Assembly (NCBI RefSeq): GCF_900108565.1
Contig: NZ_LT629971.1
Span: 2,480,001 to 2,544,000 of the forward strand
Reading direction: 5' to 3'
Length of the DNA: 64,000 bases
DNA from: Mycolicibacterium rutilum
Lineage (GTDB): Bacteria; Actinomycetota; Actinomycetes; Mycobacteriales; Mycobacteriaceae
Shown: piece after piece, positions 42,555 through 50,809 of the stretch
Numbering within the stretch: position 1 is the stretch's first letter
How the letters are laid out: the number at the start of each line of letters is the position of its first letter
The notes under the pieces: generated by a model
Databases searched by the model: none
Seen by the model: the letters and a program-made list of their open reading frames with translations, nothing else
Told to the model about the DNA's origin: nothing
Made by a program: the position numbers and the translations under genes

Positions 42555-42612
42555 CGAGCAGACGCGAAATGCCCCGAAATCGCGAGTTTTACGGGCATTT
42601 CGCGTCTGCTCG
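42555..42612. repeat. Perfect 20-base inverted repeat after sucD
   Basis: The left arm at 42555-42574 (CGAGCAGACGCGAAATGCCC) and the right arm at 42593-42612 are exact reverse complements with an 18-base centre (CGAAATCGCGAGTTTTAC). It begins 12 bases after the sucD stop and ends near the start of the next gene. There is no T-run. It could be a transcript-ending hairpin or a dispersed palindromic element; the second one in this window is at 56521-56577. Confidence 0.8.
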
Positions 42613-42633
42613 CCATATGAAGTGAGGTCTGTG

Positions 42634-44160
42634 ATGGTCGATCCCCGGACTCCCGTGATCGTCGGCGTCGGGCAGTTCACCGAGCGCATCGACGATCCGG
42701 ACTACCGCGGCATGTCGGCGGTGGACCTGGCGACGGCCGCCGTGCGGGCAGCGCTGACGGACACCGGTGTCGACGCGGCCACCGTCGCCGAAGCGATCCA
42801 GACCGTCTACGCGCTGCGGCAGTTCGAGATCTCCGGGCCGATGCCCGCGACGCTGGGCAAGTCGAACAACTACCCGCGGTCGGTGATGCGCCGCGTCGGC
42901 GGCGACCCGGCCCGGGTGGTGCTCGAACCGGTCGGCGGGCAGGGGCCGCAGAAGCTGGTGACCGAGGCCGGCACCGCGATCGCGGCGGGTGAGTTCGACG
43001 TCGCGATGATCATCGGTTCCGAACCGGGATCGACGGCCCGCTACTTCGCGAACCGGGACGACAAGCCCGATTTCACCGAACACGTCGACGGGCAACTCGA
43101 GGACCGCGGCCACCAGATCCACCGCTACTTCACCGAATACACCGCCAACCACGGGCTGACCGGCGCGGCTGTGCAGTACGGGCTGCTGGACAACGCGCGT
43201 CGCAGCCGGCTCGGCCTCAGCGTCGCCGACTACCGCCGCGAGATGGCCGAGTTGTTCGCGCCGATGTCGAAAGTCGCTGCGAAGAACCCGTTCTCGTCGT
43301 CACCGGTGGAGCGGTCGGTCGACGACATCACCACCGTCACCGACGACAACCGGATGATCTGCGACCCCTACCCGCGGTTGCTGGTGGCCCGCGATCAGGT
43401 CAACCAGGGCGCCGCGGCGATCATGATGTCGGTCGCGGCGGCCCGCAGACTCGGTGTGCCCGAGGACAACTGGGTGTACCTGCACGGACACTCCGATCTG
43501 ACCGAACAGGGCCTGCTGGACCGTGTCGACCTCGGCGCCAGCCCGGCGGCGGTGCACGCCGCGCGGGAAGCGTTGCGGGTGGCGGGCATCGGCGTGCAGG
43601 ACGTCGCGACGTTCGACCTCTACAGCTGCTTTCCGTTCCCGGTCTTCGTCGTGTGCGAGGAGCTGGGACTGGGCGCCGACGATCCCCGCGGTCTGACCGT
43701 CACCGGCGGACTGCCCTACTTCGGCGGCCCTGGCAACAGCTACTCGCTGCACGCCATCGCCGAGACCGTCGCCCAATTGCGCGACCGTCCGGGACAGTTC
43801 GGCTTTGTCGGCGCCAACGGCGGCACCATGAGCAAGTACTCGGTCGGCATCTACTCGACCACCCCTGCCGAGTGGCGAACCGACCGCAGCGCCGAACTCG
43901 ACGCGGAGATCGCCGCGCTGCCGACGATCCCCGTCACCGAGTGGCCTGAGGGGCCCGGGACGATCGAGACGTACTCGGTGCGCTATGACTGGCCGACGCG
44001 CACGGGCATCATCATCGGCCGGTCCGACGCGGACGGCTCGCGGTTCATGGCGATCACCGAGGACGCGGACCTGGTGGCGTTGATGACCGACGGCGACCCG
44101 CTGGGCGCGGCGATCACCGTGCGCCGCGACGAGAAGGTCAACCGCGCAACCCTGGCGTGA
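42634..44160 (+). CDS. Thiolase-like (acetyl-CoA acetyltransferase-related) protein
   Basis: A 508-residue member of the thiolase superfamily of the mycobacterial 'acetyl-CoA acetyltransferase' group. Fold landmarks are PVIVGVGQFTERIDD, AAIAAGEFDVAMIIGSE, GGLPYFGGPGNSYSLHAIAE and FVGANGGTMSKYSVGIYST. Where true thiolases have the nucleophilic cysteine (about V-C-x-S-G), this protein reads LEPVGGQGPQKLV, so it may not be a normal thiolase. A C-terminal extension (~410-508) looks like an OB-fold. The ATG at 42634 has AGTGAGG at good distance; GTG codons at 42622 and 42631 are alternatives. The modA-like gene starts one base after its stop. Confidence 0.75.
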   Translation: MVDPRTPVIVGVGQFTERIDDPDYRGMSAVDLATAAVRAALTDTGVDAATVAEAIQTVYALRQFEISGPMPATLGKSNNYPRSVMRRVGGDPARVVLEPVGGQGPQKLVTEAGTAIAAGEFDVAMIIGSEPGSTARYFANRDDKPDFTEHVDGQLEDRGHQIHRYFTEYTANHGLTGAAVQYGLLDNARRSRLGLSVADYRREMAELFAPMSKVAAKNPFSSSPVERSVDDITTVTDDNRMICDPYPRLLVARDQVNQGAAAIMMSVAAARRLGVPEDNWVYLHGHSDLTEQGLLDRVDLGASPAAVHAAREALRVAGIGVQDVATFDLYSCFPFPVFVVCEELGLGADDPRGLTVTGGLPYFGGPGNSYSLHAIAETVAQLRDRPGQFGFVGANGGTMSKYSVGIYSTTPAEWRTDRSAELDAEIAALPTIPVTEWPEGPGTIETYSVRYDWPTRTGIIIGRSDADGSRFMAITEDADLVALMTDGDPLGAAITVRRDEKVNRATLA

Positions 44161-44161
44161 C

Positions 44162-44893
44162 ATGCGCCGGTTGCTGGTCGTCCTGCTGGTCGCGCTCGCT
44201 GCCGGGTGCGCCCCCGAGGGCGACGGGTCAACGCTGACGGTGTTCGCCGCGGCGTCGCTGCAGCAGGTGTTCACCGACATTGGCGAGCAGTTCGAGCGCG
44301 ACCATCCCGGCGTCGCCGTGGAGTTCTCTTTCGCGGGGTCGTCGGACCTCGTGACCCAGCTGACGCAGGGCGCCCGCGCCGACGTCTTCGCCTCCGCCGA
44401 CACCCGCAACATGGACAGGGCGGCCGAGGCGGGGCTGCTCGCCGGCGCTCCGGTGAACTTCGCCACCAACACCCTCACCATCGCCGTCGGGCCCGGAAAC
44501 CCGAAGAACATCACCAGCTTTCGCGATCTGGCCCGCCCGGGACTCGCCGTGGTGACCTGCGCTCCGCAGGTGCCCTGCGGGGCGGCGACCGACCGGCTCG
44601 AGGACGCCGCGGGGGTGCGGCTGGAACCGGTCAGCGAGGAGTCGTCGGTCACCGATGTGCTGAACAAGGTCATCGGGGGGCAGGCCGACGCCGGCGTCGT
44701 CTACGTCACCGACGCCCGCGCGGCGGGGGACCGGGGCGCCGAGGTGCCCGTGCCCGAGGCGGCAGGCATCGTCAACACCTATCCCATTGCGGCGCTGAAG
44801 GATTCGCCAGAGCTCGCGCAACAGTTCGTCGCCGCCGTCACCGGGGAGGTGGGGCGCAAGGTGCTCGAGGCGGCCGGGTTCGGGCCGCCCTGA
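44162..44893 (+). CDS. modA: Molybdate-binding lipoprotein ModA-like
   Basis: A 243-residue substrate-binding lipoprotein. The signal peptide ends in the lipobox LAAGC, with C16 as the lipidated residue. The mature part has TVFAAASLQQVFTDIGEQFE, FAGSSDLVTQLTQGARADVFASAD, VVTCAPQVPCGAAT and ADAGVVYVTDA, the standard ModA series. It would deliver molybdate or tungstate to an ABC importer. No modB or modC is near: the next gene on this strand is over 900 bases away and unrelated. It begins one base after the thiolase-like gene, an odd pairing. Its stop abuts the stop of the leftward F420-type gene. Confidence 0.87.
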   Translation: MRRLLVVLLVALAAGCAPEGDGSTLTVFAAASLQQVFTDIGEQFERDHPGVAVEFSFAGSSDLVTQLTQGARADVFASADTRNMDRAAEAGLLAGAPVNFATNTLTIAVGPGNPKNITSFRDLARPGLAVVTCAPQVPCGAATDRLEDAAGVRLEPVSEESSVTDVLNKVIGGQADAGVVYVTDARAAGDRGAEVPVPEAAGIVNTYPIAALKDSPELAQQFVAAVTGEVGRKVLEAAGFGPP

Positions 44894-45742
44894 TCAGACC
44901 AGCGCGGCGAGCTTGCCCGCCAGCCGCTCGACGTAAGCGGCGACGTCGTCGGGCGCCTTGTCGGGCAGCCCGAACAGCACCTCGGTGACGCCGAGATCCG
45001 CCCAGCGCGCGAGCTTTTCGGGATCCGGCTTGAAGTCCAGCGCGACGATCTGCGGTGCGCCGTCGCGGCCGGCGGACGCCCAGGTGTCCTGCAGCAGCTT
45101 GACCGGCGCATCGATGTCGAAGTCACGCGGCGTGGTGATCCAGCCGTCGGCCGACCGGGCGATCCACTTGAAGTTCTTCTCGGTACCGGCCGCCCCGACC
45201 AGCACCGGGATGTGCGACTGCACCGGTTTGGGCCACGCCCAGCTCGGCCCGAAGTTGACGAACTCGCCCTCGTAGGACGCCTCTTCGTCGGTCCACAGCG
45301 CGCGCATCGCCTCGAGGTACTCGCGCAGCATCGTGCGGCGGCGGCCCGGCGGCACGTTGTGGTCGGCCAGCTCGTCGGTGTTCCAGCCGAACCCGACGCC
45401 GAGGCTGACCCGCCCGCCGGAGAGGTGATCGAGCGTCGCGATCGACTTGGCCAGCGTGATCGGGTCGTGCTCGACCGGCAGCGCGACGGCCGTCGACAGC
45501 CGAACACGCGAGGTCACGGCGGCCGCGGTGCCCAGGCTGACCCACGGATCCAGGGTGCGCATGTAGCGGTCGTCGGGCAGCGACTCGTCGCCGGTGGTCG
45601 GGTGCGCGGCCTGCCGCTTGATCGGGATATGGGTGTGTTCGGGCACGTAGAACGTGGTGAAGCCGTGATCGTCGGCAAGCTTGGCGGCGGCCGCCGGCGT
45701 GATGCCGCGATCGCTGGTGAACAGTACGAGCCCATAATCCAT
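44894..45742 (-). CDS. LLM-class (F420-type) oxidoreductase 2
   Basis: A 282-residue luciferase-like oxidoreductase, equivalent by position to Rv0953c. It starts MDYGLVLFTSDRGITPAAAA, and has TFYVPEHTHIPIKRQ, LDHLSGGRVSLGVGFGWNTDEL and IPVLVGAAGTEKNFKWIARSADGW, which are typical of the F420-dependent LLM branch. The ATG at 45742 is preferred to one twelve codons upstream, since the latter would place the KstR-like box (45752-45765) inside the coding region. Like the first F420-type gene (17799-18665) it is headed by that box about ten bases before the start. The substrate is unknown. Confidence 0.86.
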   Translation of the reverse strand: MDYGLVLFTSDRGITPAAAAKLADDHGFTTFYVPEHTHIPIKRQAAHPTTGDESLPDDRYMRTLDPWVSLGTAAAVTSRVRLSTAVALPVEHDPITLAKSIATLDHLSGGRVSLGVGFGWNTDELADHNVPPGRRRTMLREYLEAMRALWTDEEASYEGEFVNFGPSWAWPKPVQSHIPVLVGAAGTEKNFKWIARSADGWITTPRDFDIDAPVKLLQDTWASAGRDGAPQIVALDFKPDPEKLARWADLGVTEVLFGLPDKAPDDVAAYVERLAGKLAALV

Positions 45743-45751
45743 GCCCAGAAT

Positions 45752-45765
45752 TAGAACGTGTTTCA
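45752..45765. promoter_or_regulatory. KstR-like operator before LLM oxidoreductase 2
   Basis: TAGAACGTGTTTCA matches TNNAACNNGTTNNA at all fixed positions. It is less symmetrical than the site at 18674-18691 but shares the core TAGAACGTGTT and the distance, ten bases, from the start codon. Confidence 0.65.
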
Positions 45766-45862
45766 GTCCGGTGGGCAAGGGCCGCCTGCGTAGTGACCCA
45801 TTCGGCGGTGGCGTAGTCGGCTACTCACGACGCCGTCGTTGCCGACAGGAACAGTTGCGCTC

Positions 45863-46372
45863 ATGACGGTTCGCGGCAAGGCCAACGAGTGGCTGCGGCG
45901 GTATCTGCCGCTCGAGATCGCCGGATGGATCGGTGAACTCGGCGCGGCCGCACTGGTCTACCTGTGGACCGGGTCACTGGCCGCCGCGGCCGCCGCCGCG
46001 ACCATCGGATCCTCGGTGGGCTACTACCTGCCCGCCTATGTCAACGCGGTGCGGTGGTGCACCGTCCCGCACCACCGCACCGGGTTGACCCGCCGCTGGC
46101 TCACCCACCTGCTCGCACTGCGCAGCCTGACCGTGGAGTTCGGGCCGGCCGAGGTCGTCGACAGCCTGATCGTGCGGCCGCTGCTGATCTACAGCGCACC
46201 GCTGCTGCTCGACCACGTGCTGCTGGGCTGGATCGTCGGCGGCGCCATCGCCGACGTGGCGTTCTACGCCTGCACGATCTGCAGCTACGAGCGGTTCAAG
46301 CGGCTGCTCATCATCCGCCCGCGACACGAGGAGGTCTTCGGTGAACCCGTTGCGACGCGCGCAGTTGCGTGA
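45863..46372 (+). CDS. Small integral membrane protein beside the decarboxylase
   Basis: A 169-residue membrane protein I cannot assign. It has about four hydrophobic helices (LEIAGWIGELGAAALVYLW, AAAAAAATIGSSVGYYLPAY, SLIVRPLLIYSAPLLL, LLGWIVGGAIADVAFYACTI) and a charged loop with PHHRTGLTRRWLTH. It is superficially GtrA-like in size but lacks clear family residues. AGGAACAG precedes the ATG at 45863. Its last 32 bases overlap the decarboxylase gene, which has its own AGGAGG inside this gene, so the two are co-translated. A role as carrier for the substrate or product of the decarboxylase is possible but speculative. Confidence 0.72.
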   Translation: MTVRGKANEWLRRYLPLEIAGWIGELGAAALVYLWTGSLAAAAAAATIGSSVGYYLPAYVNAVRWCTVPHHRTGLTRRWLTHLLALRSLTVEFGPAEVVDSLIVRPLLIYSAPLLLDHVLLGWIVGGAIADVAFYACTICSYERFKRLLIIRPRHEEVFGEPVATRAVA

Positions 46373-47498
46373 GGGTCTGCGCGAACAGCGAGACCGGTTG
46401 ACCGCGCTCGTCGCGCGGCACGGCACCCCGCTGCTGGTGCTGCAGCCGCATCTGGTCGCGCGGCGGTACCGGCAGCTGGCCGACGCCCTGCCGAGCTTCC
46501 GGCTGCACTACGCGGTGAAGGCGCTCCCGCATCCGTTGGTGCTGTCGACGATCGCGGTCTGCGGCGGCGCCTTCGACGTGGCCACCAGCGCCGAGATCGA
46601 CCAGCTGCGCGCGCTCAGCGTGCCGATGGACCGGTGCATCGACACGCATCCGGTCAAGAAACCCGCCGACATCGACCACGCGTATGCAGCCGGTATCCGC
46701 ACATTCGTCGTCGAGAACCCCTGCGAGGCAGCCAAGTTCGTCGGCAGACCGGACGACATCGAGGTGCTGGTGCGGCTGGCGTTCCGCAACCCGACCGCCA
46801 AGTCGGACCTGTCGACGAAGTTTGGTGTCGAACCGGCCGAGGCCGAACTGCTGGTCAAGCATGTGCTCGCGGCGGGGGTGAAGTTCGCGGGCTTCAGCTT
46901 CCACGTCGGCAGCCAGAGCGCGACCGTCGAACCGTACCGCGCGGCGCTGCGCGGCACGGTCGAGCTGACGGCCCACGTCGAGGACTCGCTCGGGGTGGCC
47001 GCCCGCGTCATCGACATCGGCGGCGGCTTCCCGGTGAGCTACCGCGACCAGATGCCCGACGTCGCGGCGCTTTCCGAGATCGTCGACGACGTGCTCGGTC
47101 CGGCGCGCGACGAGTTCACCCTGCTGGCCGAACCGGGCCGGTTCTTGGTCGCCGACTGCATGACGCTGGTGACCAGCGTGGTCGGCAGCGCCGTCCGCGA
47201 CGGCCAGCTGTGGCATTACCTCGACGACGGGCTGTACGGCAGCTACTCCAACGTGATGACCGAGGACGTGCATCCGCCGATCCTGGCGCTGCGCGAAACC
47301 GACGGCGGCGCAGGCGATCACGAGCTGGTGACGCTCGCCGGCCCGACGTGTGACAGCGCGGACGTGATCGCGCGGGACTACCCGATGCCGGATCTGGCCG
47401 TCGGGGACCTGGTCGTCAGCCCGATGATGGGCGCCTACACCAGCGTGACGGCGTCGCGGTTCAACGGCATCGCGCCGACGCCGATCGTGATGGCGTGA
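46341..47498 (+). CDS. PLP-dependent ornithine/diaminopimelate-type decarboxylase
   Basis: A 385-residue fold-III (alanine racemase-like) decarboxylase. The PLP lysine is in LHYAVKALPHP; the phosphate-binding glycines are in VIDIGGGFPVSYRD; LLAEPGRFLVADCMTLV, DDGLYGSYSNVM and GPTCDSADVIARD follow. The last two resemble eukaryotic-type ornithine decarboxylases, where the Cys-Asp pair is catalytic, more than LysA. A polyamine or related diamine product is therefore likely but not proven. The start is the GTG at 46341 with GAGGAGG upstream. It overlaps the membrane protein gene by 32 bases, and its stop lies one base from the tetR stop. Confidence 0.85.
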   Translation: MNPLRRAQLREGLREQRDRLTALVARHGTPLLVLQPHLVARRYRQLADALPSFRLHYAVKALPHPLVLSTIAVCGGAFDVATSAEIDQLRALSVPMDRCIDTHPVKKPADIDHAYAAGIRTFVVENPCEAAKFVGRPDDIEVLVRLAFRNPTAKSDLSTKFGVEPAEAELLVKHVLAAGVKFAGFSFHVGSQSATVEPYRAALRGTVELTAHVEDSLGVAARVIDIGGGFPVSYRDQMPDVAALSEIVDDVLGPARDEFTLLAEPGRFLVADCMTLVTSVVGSAVRDGQLWHYLDDGLYGSYSNVMTEDVHPPILALRETDGGAGDHELVTLAGPTCDSADVIARDYPMPDLAVGDLVVSPMMGAYTSVTASRFNGIAPTPIVMA

Positions 47499-47499
47499 A

Positions 47500-48105
47500 C
47501 TAGCTGCCGCCGTGCTGTTCGATCCGCGCGGCGAGCAGCGCGGTCCACTCTGCGAGGTACCGGTCGTCGGCGATGGCGGGCTCGGCCTGATGCAGCAGCG
47601 TGGCGGTGAAGCGGGTCCCGGTGAGCCCGTTGACGCCGACCGCGGCCAGCGCGGCGCGCTGCGACGGAGCCATCGCGGGCGCCCATGCGCCGATCCAGTC
47701 GGCGAGTTCCGCGTTGAGCCCGTCGATCAGCGCCGCGCAGGCGGCGTGGAGGCGTGCCGACCGGCCCGCCTCGGTGCGGGCCGCGATCTGCAGGAGCTGG
47801 CGTTCCTCGTCGACCACGTTGAGCAGGTAGCGCCCGAGGATCGTGAGTTCGGCGCGCAGGTCGCCGAGCCCGGCGAACAGCGCGCGGATGTCGCGCATCG
47901 CGCGGCGACGGTCGAGTTGGCGATCGATCCCGGCGTCGAGCAACGCCTCCTTCGACTTGAAGTGGTGGTACAGCGCCCCCGAACCGGCGGCCAGACCCGC
48001 GGCCGCCTCGATCTGCGAGACGCTGGTCGCCTCGTAGCCCTTTGCGCTGAACAGCCGCATCGCCTCGGTGACCAGGCGTTCCCGTGTCGGCGCCGGTGCT
48101 GGCAT
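47500..48105 (-). CDS. TetR-family regulator
   Basis: A 201-residue TetR-type repressor. The N-terminal HTH (PTRERLVTEAMRLFSAKGYE, ATSVSQIEAAAGLAAGSGAL, YHHFKSKEALL) is complete, and the helical C-terminal domain would bind the inducer. The ATG at 48105 has GAGAGGTCA upstream; an earlier in-frame start would lie in the operator. It is divergent from the ABC1 kinase gene, 76 bases away, with two operator-like palindromes (48117-48128 and 48138-48149) in between. I infer autorepression and control of the kinase/P450 genes. Confidence 0.9.
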   Translation of the reverse strand: MPAPAPTRERLVTEAMRLFSAKGYEATSVSQIEAAAGLAAGSGALYHHFKSKEALLDAGIDRQLDRRRAMRDIRALFAGLGDLRAELTILGRYLLNVVDEERQLLQIAARTEAGRSARLHAACAALIDGLNAELADWIGAWAPAMAPSQRAALAAVGVNGLTGTRFTATLLHQAEPAIADDRYLAEWTALLAARIEQHGGS

Positions 48106-48116
48106 TGACCTCTCCC

Positions 48117-48149
48117 AAGTGATCACTTACCTTACTCAAGTCATCACTT
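48117..48149. promoter_or_regulatory. Twin palindromic operators between tetR and the ABC1 kinase gene
   Basis: AAGTGATCACTT at 48117-48128 is a perfect 12-base palindrome, and AAGTCATCACTT at 48138-48149 is a close copy, offset by exactly 21 bases (two helix turns). They lie between the two divergent genes, as expected for TetR-dimer sites. Confidence 0.75.
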
Positions 48150-48181
48150 TACTACGCGAGGGTCGGGGTTCGGAGGCTGAT

Positions 48182-49591
48182 ATGCAGCGGCACGACCCCC
48201 TTCCGCGCGGTCGGATCCGGCGCACCATGCCGCTGGCAGGCTTCACCGCGCGCGCTGCCGGAGGCCGGGTGGTGGCCGGGCTACGCGAGAGAACCGGCGA
48301 CGCCGGTGCCGTCGAGCGGTTCCACGAGCGCACCGCCGAGCGCTACACAGAACTGCTCGGCCATTCCAAGGGTGTGCTGATGAAGGTCGGGCAGATGATG
48401 TCGCTGGTCGACGGCGACGCGTTCGGCACCGGCGGATTCGCGCCCTATCAGAAAGCGCTGTCGCGCCTGCGCCGCGACGCGCCGCCGATGGACCCGGCGC
48501 TCGTGCACGAGGTCCTGGCTGCCGAACTCGGTGACGCGGTGACGCTGTTCGAAGAGTTCGACGACGAGCCGATGGCGGCGGCGTCGATCGGCCAGGTGCA
48601 TCGCGGCGTGCTGCGCGACGGCCGGGAAGTCGCCGTGAAGATCCAGTATCCCGGTGTGGCGCAGGCGATCCGCGACGACCTGGCCAACAGCGAGCTGCTG
48701 GCGACGTTCATGCGGTTCGTCTCGTCGGCGGCCGGCGTGGTGCCCGACACCCGCGTGATCGCGCGGGAGGCCGCGGCCAGACTCGCCGAGGAGCTCGACT
48801 ACCGCCACGAGGCGCGGATGATCGCGCGGTTCGGCGAGCTGTACCGCGGCCACCCGCTGATCCACATTCCGGAGGCTGTTGCGGAGGTGTCCGGTGAGCG
48901 GGTGCTGACGATGACGATGCTGCACGGCATGGACTGGGCGCAGGCCCAGCCCGCCGATCAGGACCTCAAGAACACCTGGACCGAGGTGATCGCACGGTTC
49001 GTGCACGGCAACTTCCGGCACGCCAACCTGGTGCACGCCGATCCGCACCCCGGCAATTACCGGTTCAACGCCGACGGCAGCGTGGGTTTCCTCGACTTCG
49101 GCTGCGTCAAGGTGCTTCCGGAGCAGGCGCGGCACGACTGGGTGCTGATGAACCGGGCCGCACTCGACGGACGCTTCGACGACTGCCGGGCCCACATGCA
49201 GGGGGTCGGGTTCGTCGACGACGACACCGACCTGTCCACCGGCGAGATCCACCGCTGGTGGGATGTGCTGCTGCTGGAGTTGACCGGAGCTCCGCAACCG
49301 GTCACCTACACCTCGGAAAGCACAGCGAGGCTGATGAATTCGCTGTTCTCGGTCGACGCGAGGAGCCCGGTCAACCGGCTGCGCGTGCCCGAGGACTTCG
49401 CGTTCTTCCCGCGCGTGCAGCTGTCGTTGAACCACGTCGCCGTCGGGATGCGCGCCACGCTGTTCGTCCGTGCGCTCATGGACGACCTCGACGGTGTGGC
49501 AGAACCGGTCACCGACGTCGGCAGGCTGCACCGCGCGTGGGTACGCGAACGCGGACTACCCGCGGCGCTGGATCGTCATGACCAGTCCTGA
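48182..49591 (+). CDS. ABC1/AarF (UbiB-like) atypical kinase
   Basis: A 469-residue protein kinase-like protein of the ABC1/UbiB/COQ8 family. It has the family-specific KxGQ motif ([10 protein letters not shown]), the alanine-rich loop [12 protein letters not shown], the lysine in [10 protein letters not shown], the catalytic [11 protein letters not shown] and the metal-binding LDFGCVK. Relatives act on quinone or other lipid metabolism as ATPases; the role in mycobacteria is not settled. The ATG at 48182 has GGAGG upstream. The end overlaps the P450 gene by 14 bases, and the TetR operators precede the start, so the two genes likely form a TetR-controlled unit. Confidence 0.9.
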   Translation: MQRHDPLPRGRIRRTMPLAGFTARAAGGRVVAGLRERTGDAGAVERFHERTAERYTELLGHSKGVLMKVGQMMSLVDGDAFGTGGFAPYQKALSRLRRDAPPMDPALVHEVLAAELGDAVTLFEEFDDEPMAAASIGQVHRGVLRDGREVAVKIQYPGVAQAIRDDLANSELLATFMRFVSSAAGVVPDTRVIAREAAARLAEELDYRHEARMIARFGELYRGHPLIHIPEAVAEVSGERVLTMTMLHGMDWAQAQPADQDLKNTWTEVIARFVHGNFRHANLVHADPHPGNYRFNADGSVGFLDFGCVKVLPEQARHDWVLMNRAALDGRFDDCRAHMQGVGFVDDDTDLSTGEIHRWWDVLLLELTGAPQPVTYTSESTARLMNSLFSVDARSPVNRLRVPEDFAFFPRVQLSLNHVAVGMRATLFVRALMDDLDGVAEPVTDVGRLHRAWVRERGLPAALDRHDQS

Positions 49592-50735
49592 CGCGACCGC
49601 AGCCCGGCTGCCGTGGGACGCGGCGGATCCCTACCCGTACTACGAGCGTCGACGCCGCGACGGCGACGTCGTCTGGGACGAGCACGCCGCTGCGTGGCTG
49701 GTGCTCGGATACGAACCCGCGAAACGGGTCCTGACCGGGTCCGGCTGGACCAGCGATCCGCTGGCAAACCCCGGCGCCGCACCCGCTTGGCGCGCTATGG
49801 ACCCGGATCTGTTGCGGCACAACATCTTGTTCACCGACGGCGACGACCACCGGCGACTGCGCGGCGCGGCGCGCGACGTGTTCACCCCCGGCTTCATCGC
49901 AGGCATGACCGACGGTATTGAGGCGATCGCGGCGGCGATCATCGACGAGCTGCCCGCGCACACCGAGTTCGACCTGATGGCCGAAGTTGCCGTACCACTG
50001 CCGATTTCGGTCGCGGCCGCCTGGCTGAACCTCGACGAGGAATCCGCTGCGCCGTTGCGGGAGGAGTCCCCGGCCATCAGTGCGATGCTCAGCGACTTCT
50101 CCGACGCGGCCACCGTCGACGCCGGCGCCGCGGCGTTCACGGCGCTGGTCGCCGAGTTCCTCCCGCTGGCCGCCGATCGTCGCACCCATCCCGGTGACGA
50201 CCTGCTCAGCTTCCTGGCCGCCGACCCGACCGTCGATCTCGAGGACGTCGTCATCACCGCCGTCATCATCGCGGTCGCCGGACACGAGACCACCGCAAAC
50301 CTGTTGGGCGCAGCGGTATTACGACTGGCATCGACGTCCGGCTCCCACCCCGTCGACGGCCGCCTCGTCACCGAACTGCTGCGGCTCGACGGCCCCGTCC
50401 AGGCCGTCGCCCGCACCGCCACCGGCGAGCACATCCTCGGCGATGTGCGAATCCGAGCGGGGGAACCGGCACTGGTCGTGCTCGCCGCCGCGAACCGGGA
50501 CCCGGCGGCGTTCGACGAACCCGACCGGCTGCACCCGGAGCGCTCCGATCCTGCGCCGCTCACGTTCGGCTACGGCGCGCACTACTGCCTCGGTGCCGCG
50601 CTGGCCCGCCTCGAGATCACCGTCGCGCTGCGACGCATCCTCGCCCGCGGGCCGAACCTGCGCGGCGACCCGGTGTGGCGCGACACCTCCGCCATCCGCG
50701 GGCCCGAGCGCCTTCCGGTGCTGTTCGGGCGCTAA
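49578..50735 (+). CDS. Cytochrome P450
   Basis: A 385-residue bacterial class I P450. The I-helix motif is VAGHETTANLLG, the K-helix ExxR is in TELLRLDGPVQAVART, and the haem cysteine lies in FGYGAHYCLGAALARLE. It is soluble, with no membrane helix, and needs a ferredoxin and reductase, neither of which is adjacent. The ATG at 49578 overlaps the ABC1 kinase gene by 14 bases, so the two are co-expressed. At 385 residues it is slightly short, but no motif is missing. The substrate is unknown; a lipid or quinone would suit the kinase partner. Confidence 0.92.
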   Translation: MTSPDATAARLPWDAADPYPYYERRRRDGDVVWDEHAAAWLVLGYEPAKRVLTGSGWTSDPLANPGAAPAWRAMDPDLLRHNILFTDGDDHRRLRGAARDVFTPGFIAGMTDGIEAIAAAIIDELPAHTEFDLMAEVAVPLPISVAAAWLNLDEESAAPLREESPAISAMLSDFSDAATVDAGAAAFTALVAEFLPLAADRRTHPGDDLLSFLAADPTVDLEDVVITAVIIAVAGHETTANLLGAAVLRLASTSGSHPVDGRLVTELLRLDGPVQAVARTATGEHILGDVRIRAGEPALVVLAAANRDPAAFDEPDRLHPERSDPAPLTFGYGAHYCLGAALARLEITVALRRILARGPNLRGDPVWRDTSAIRGPERLPVLFGR

Positions 50736-50809
50736 CTCGCCACCGTAGTTTTCTTCACCGCGATCCATACCGATGACCGCGGCGCGCGCAGACGCTGAGA
50801 TGGCAGACC

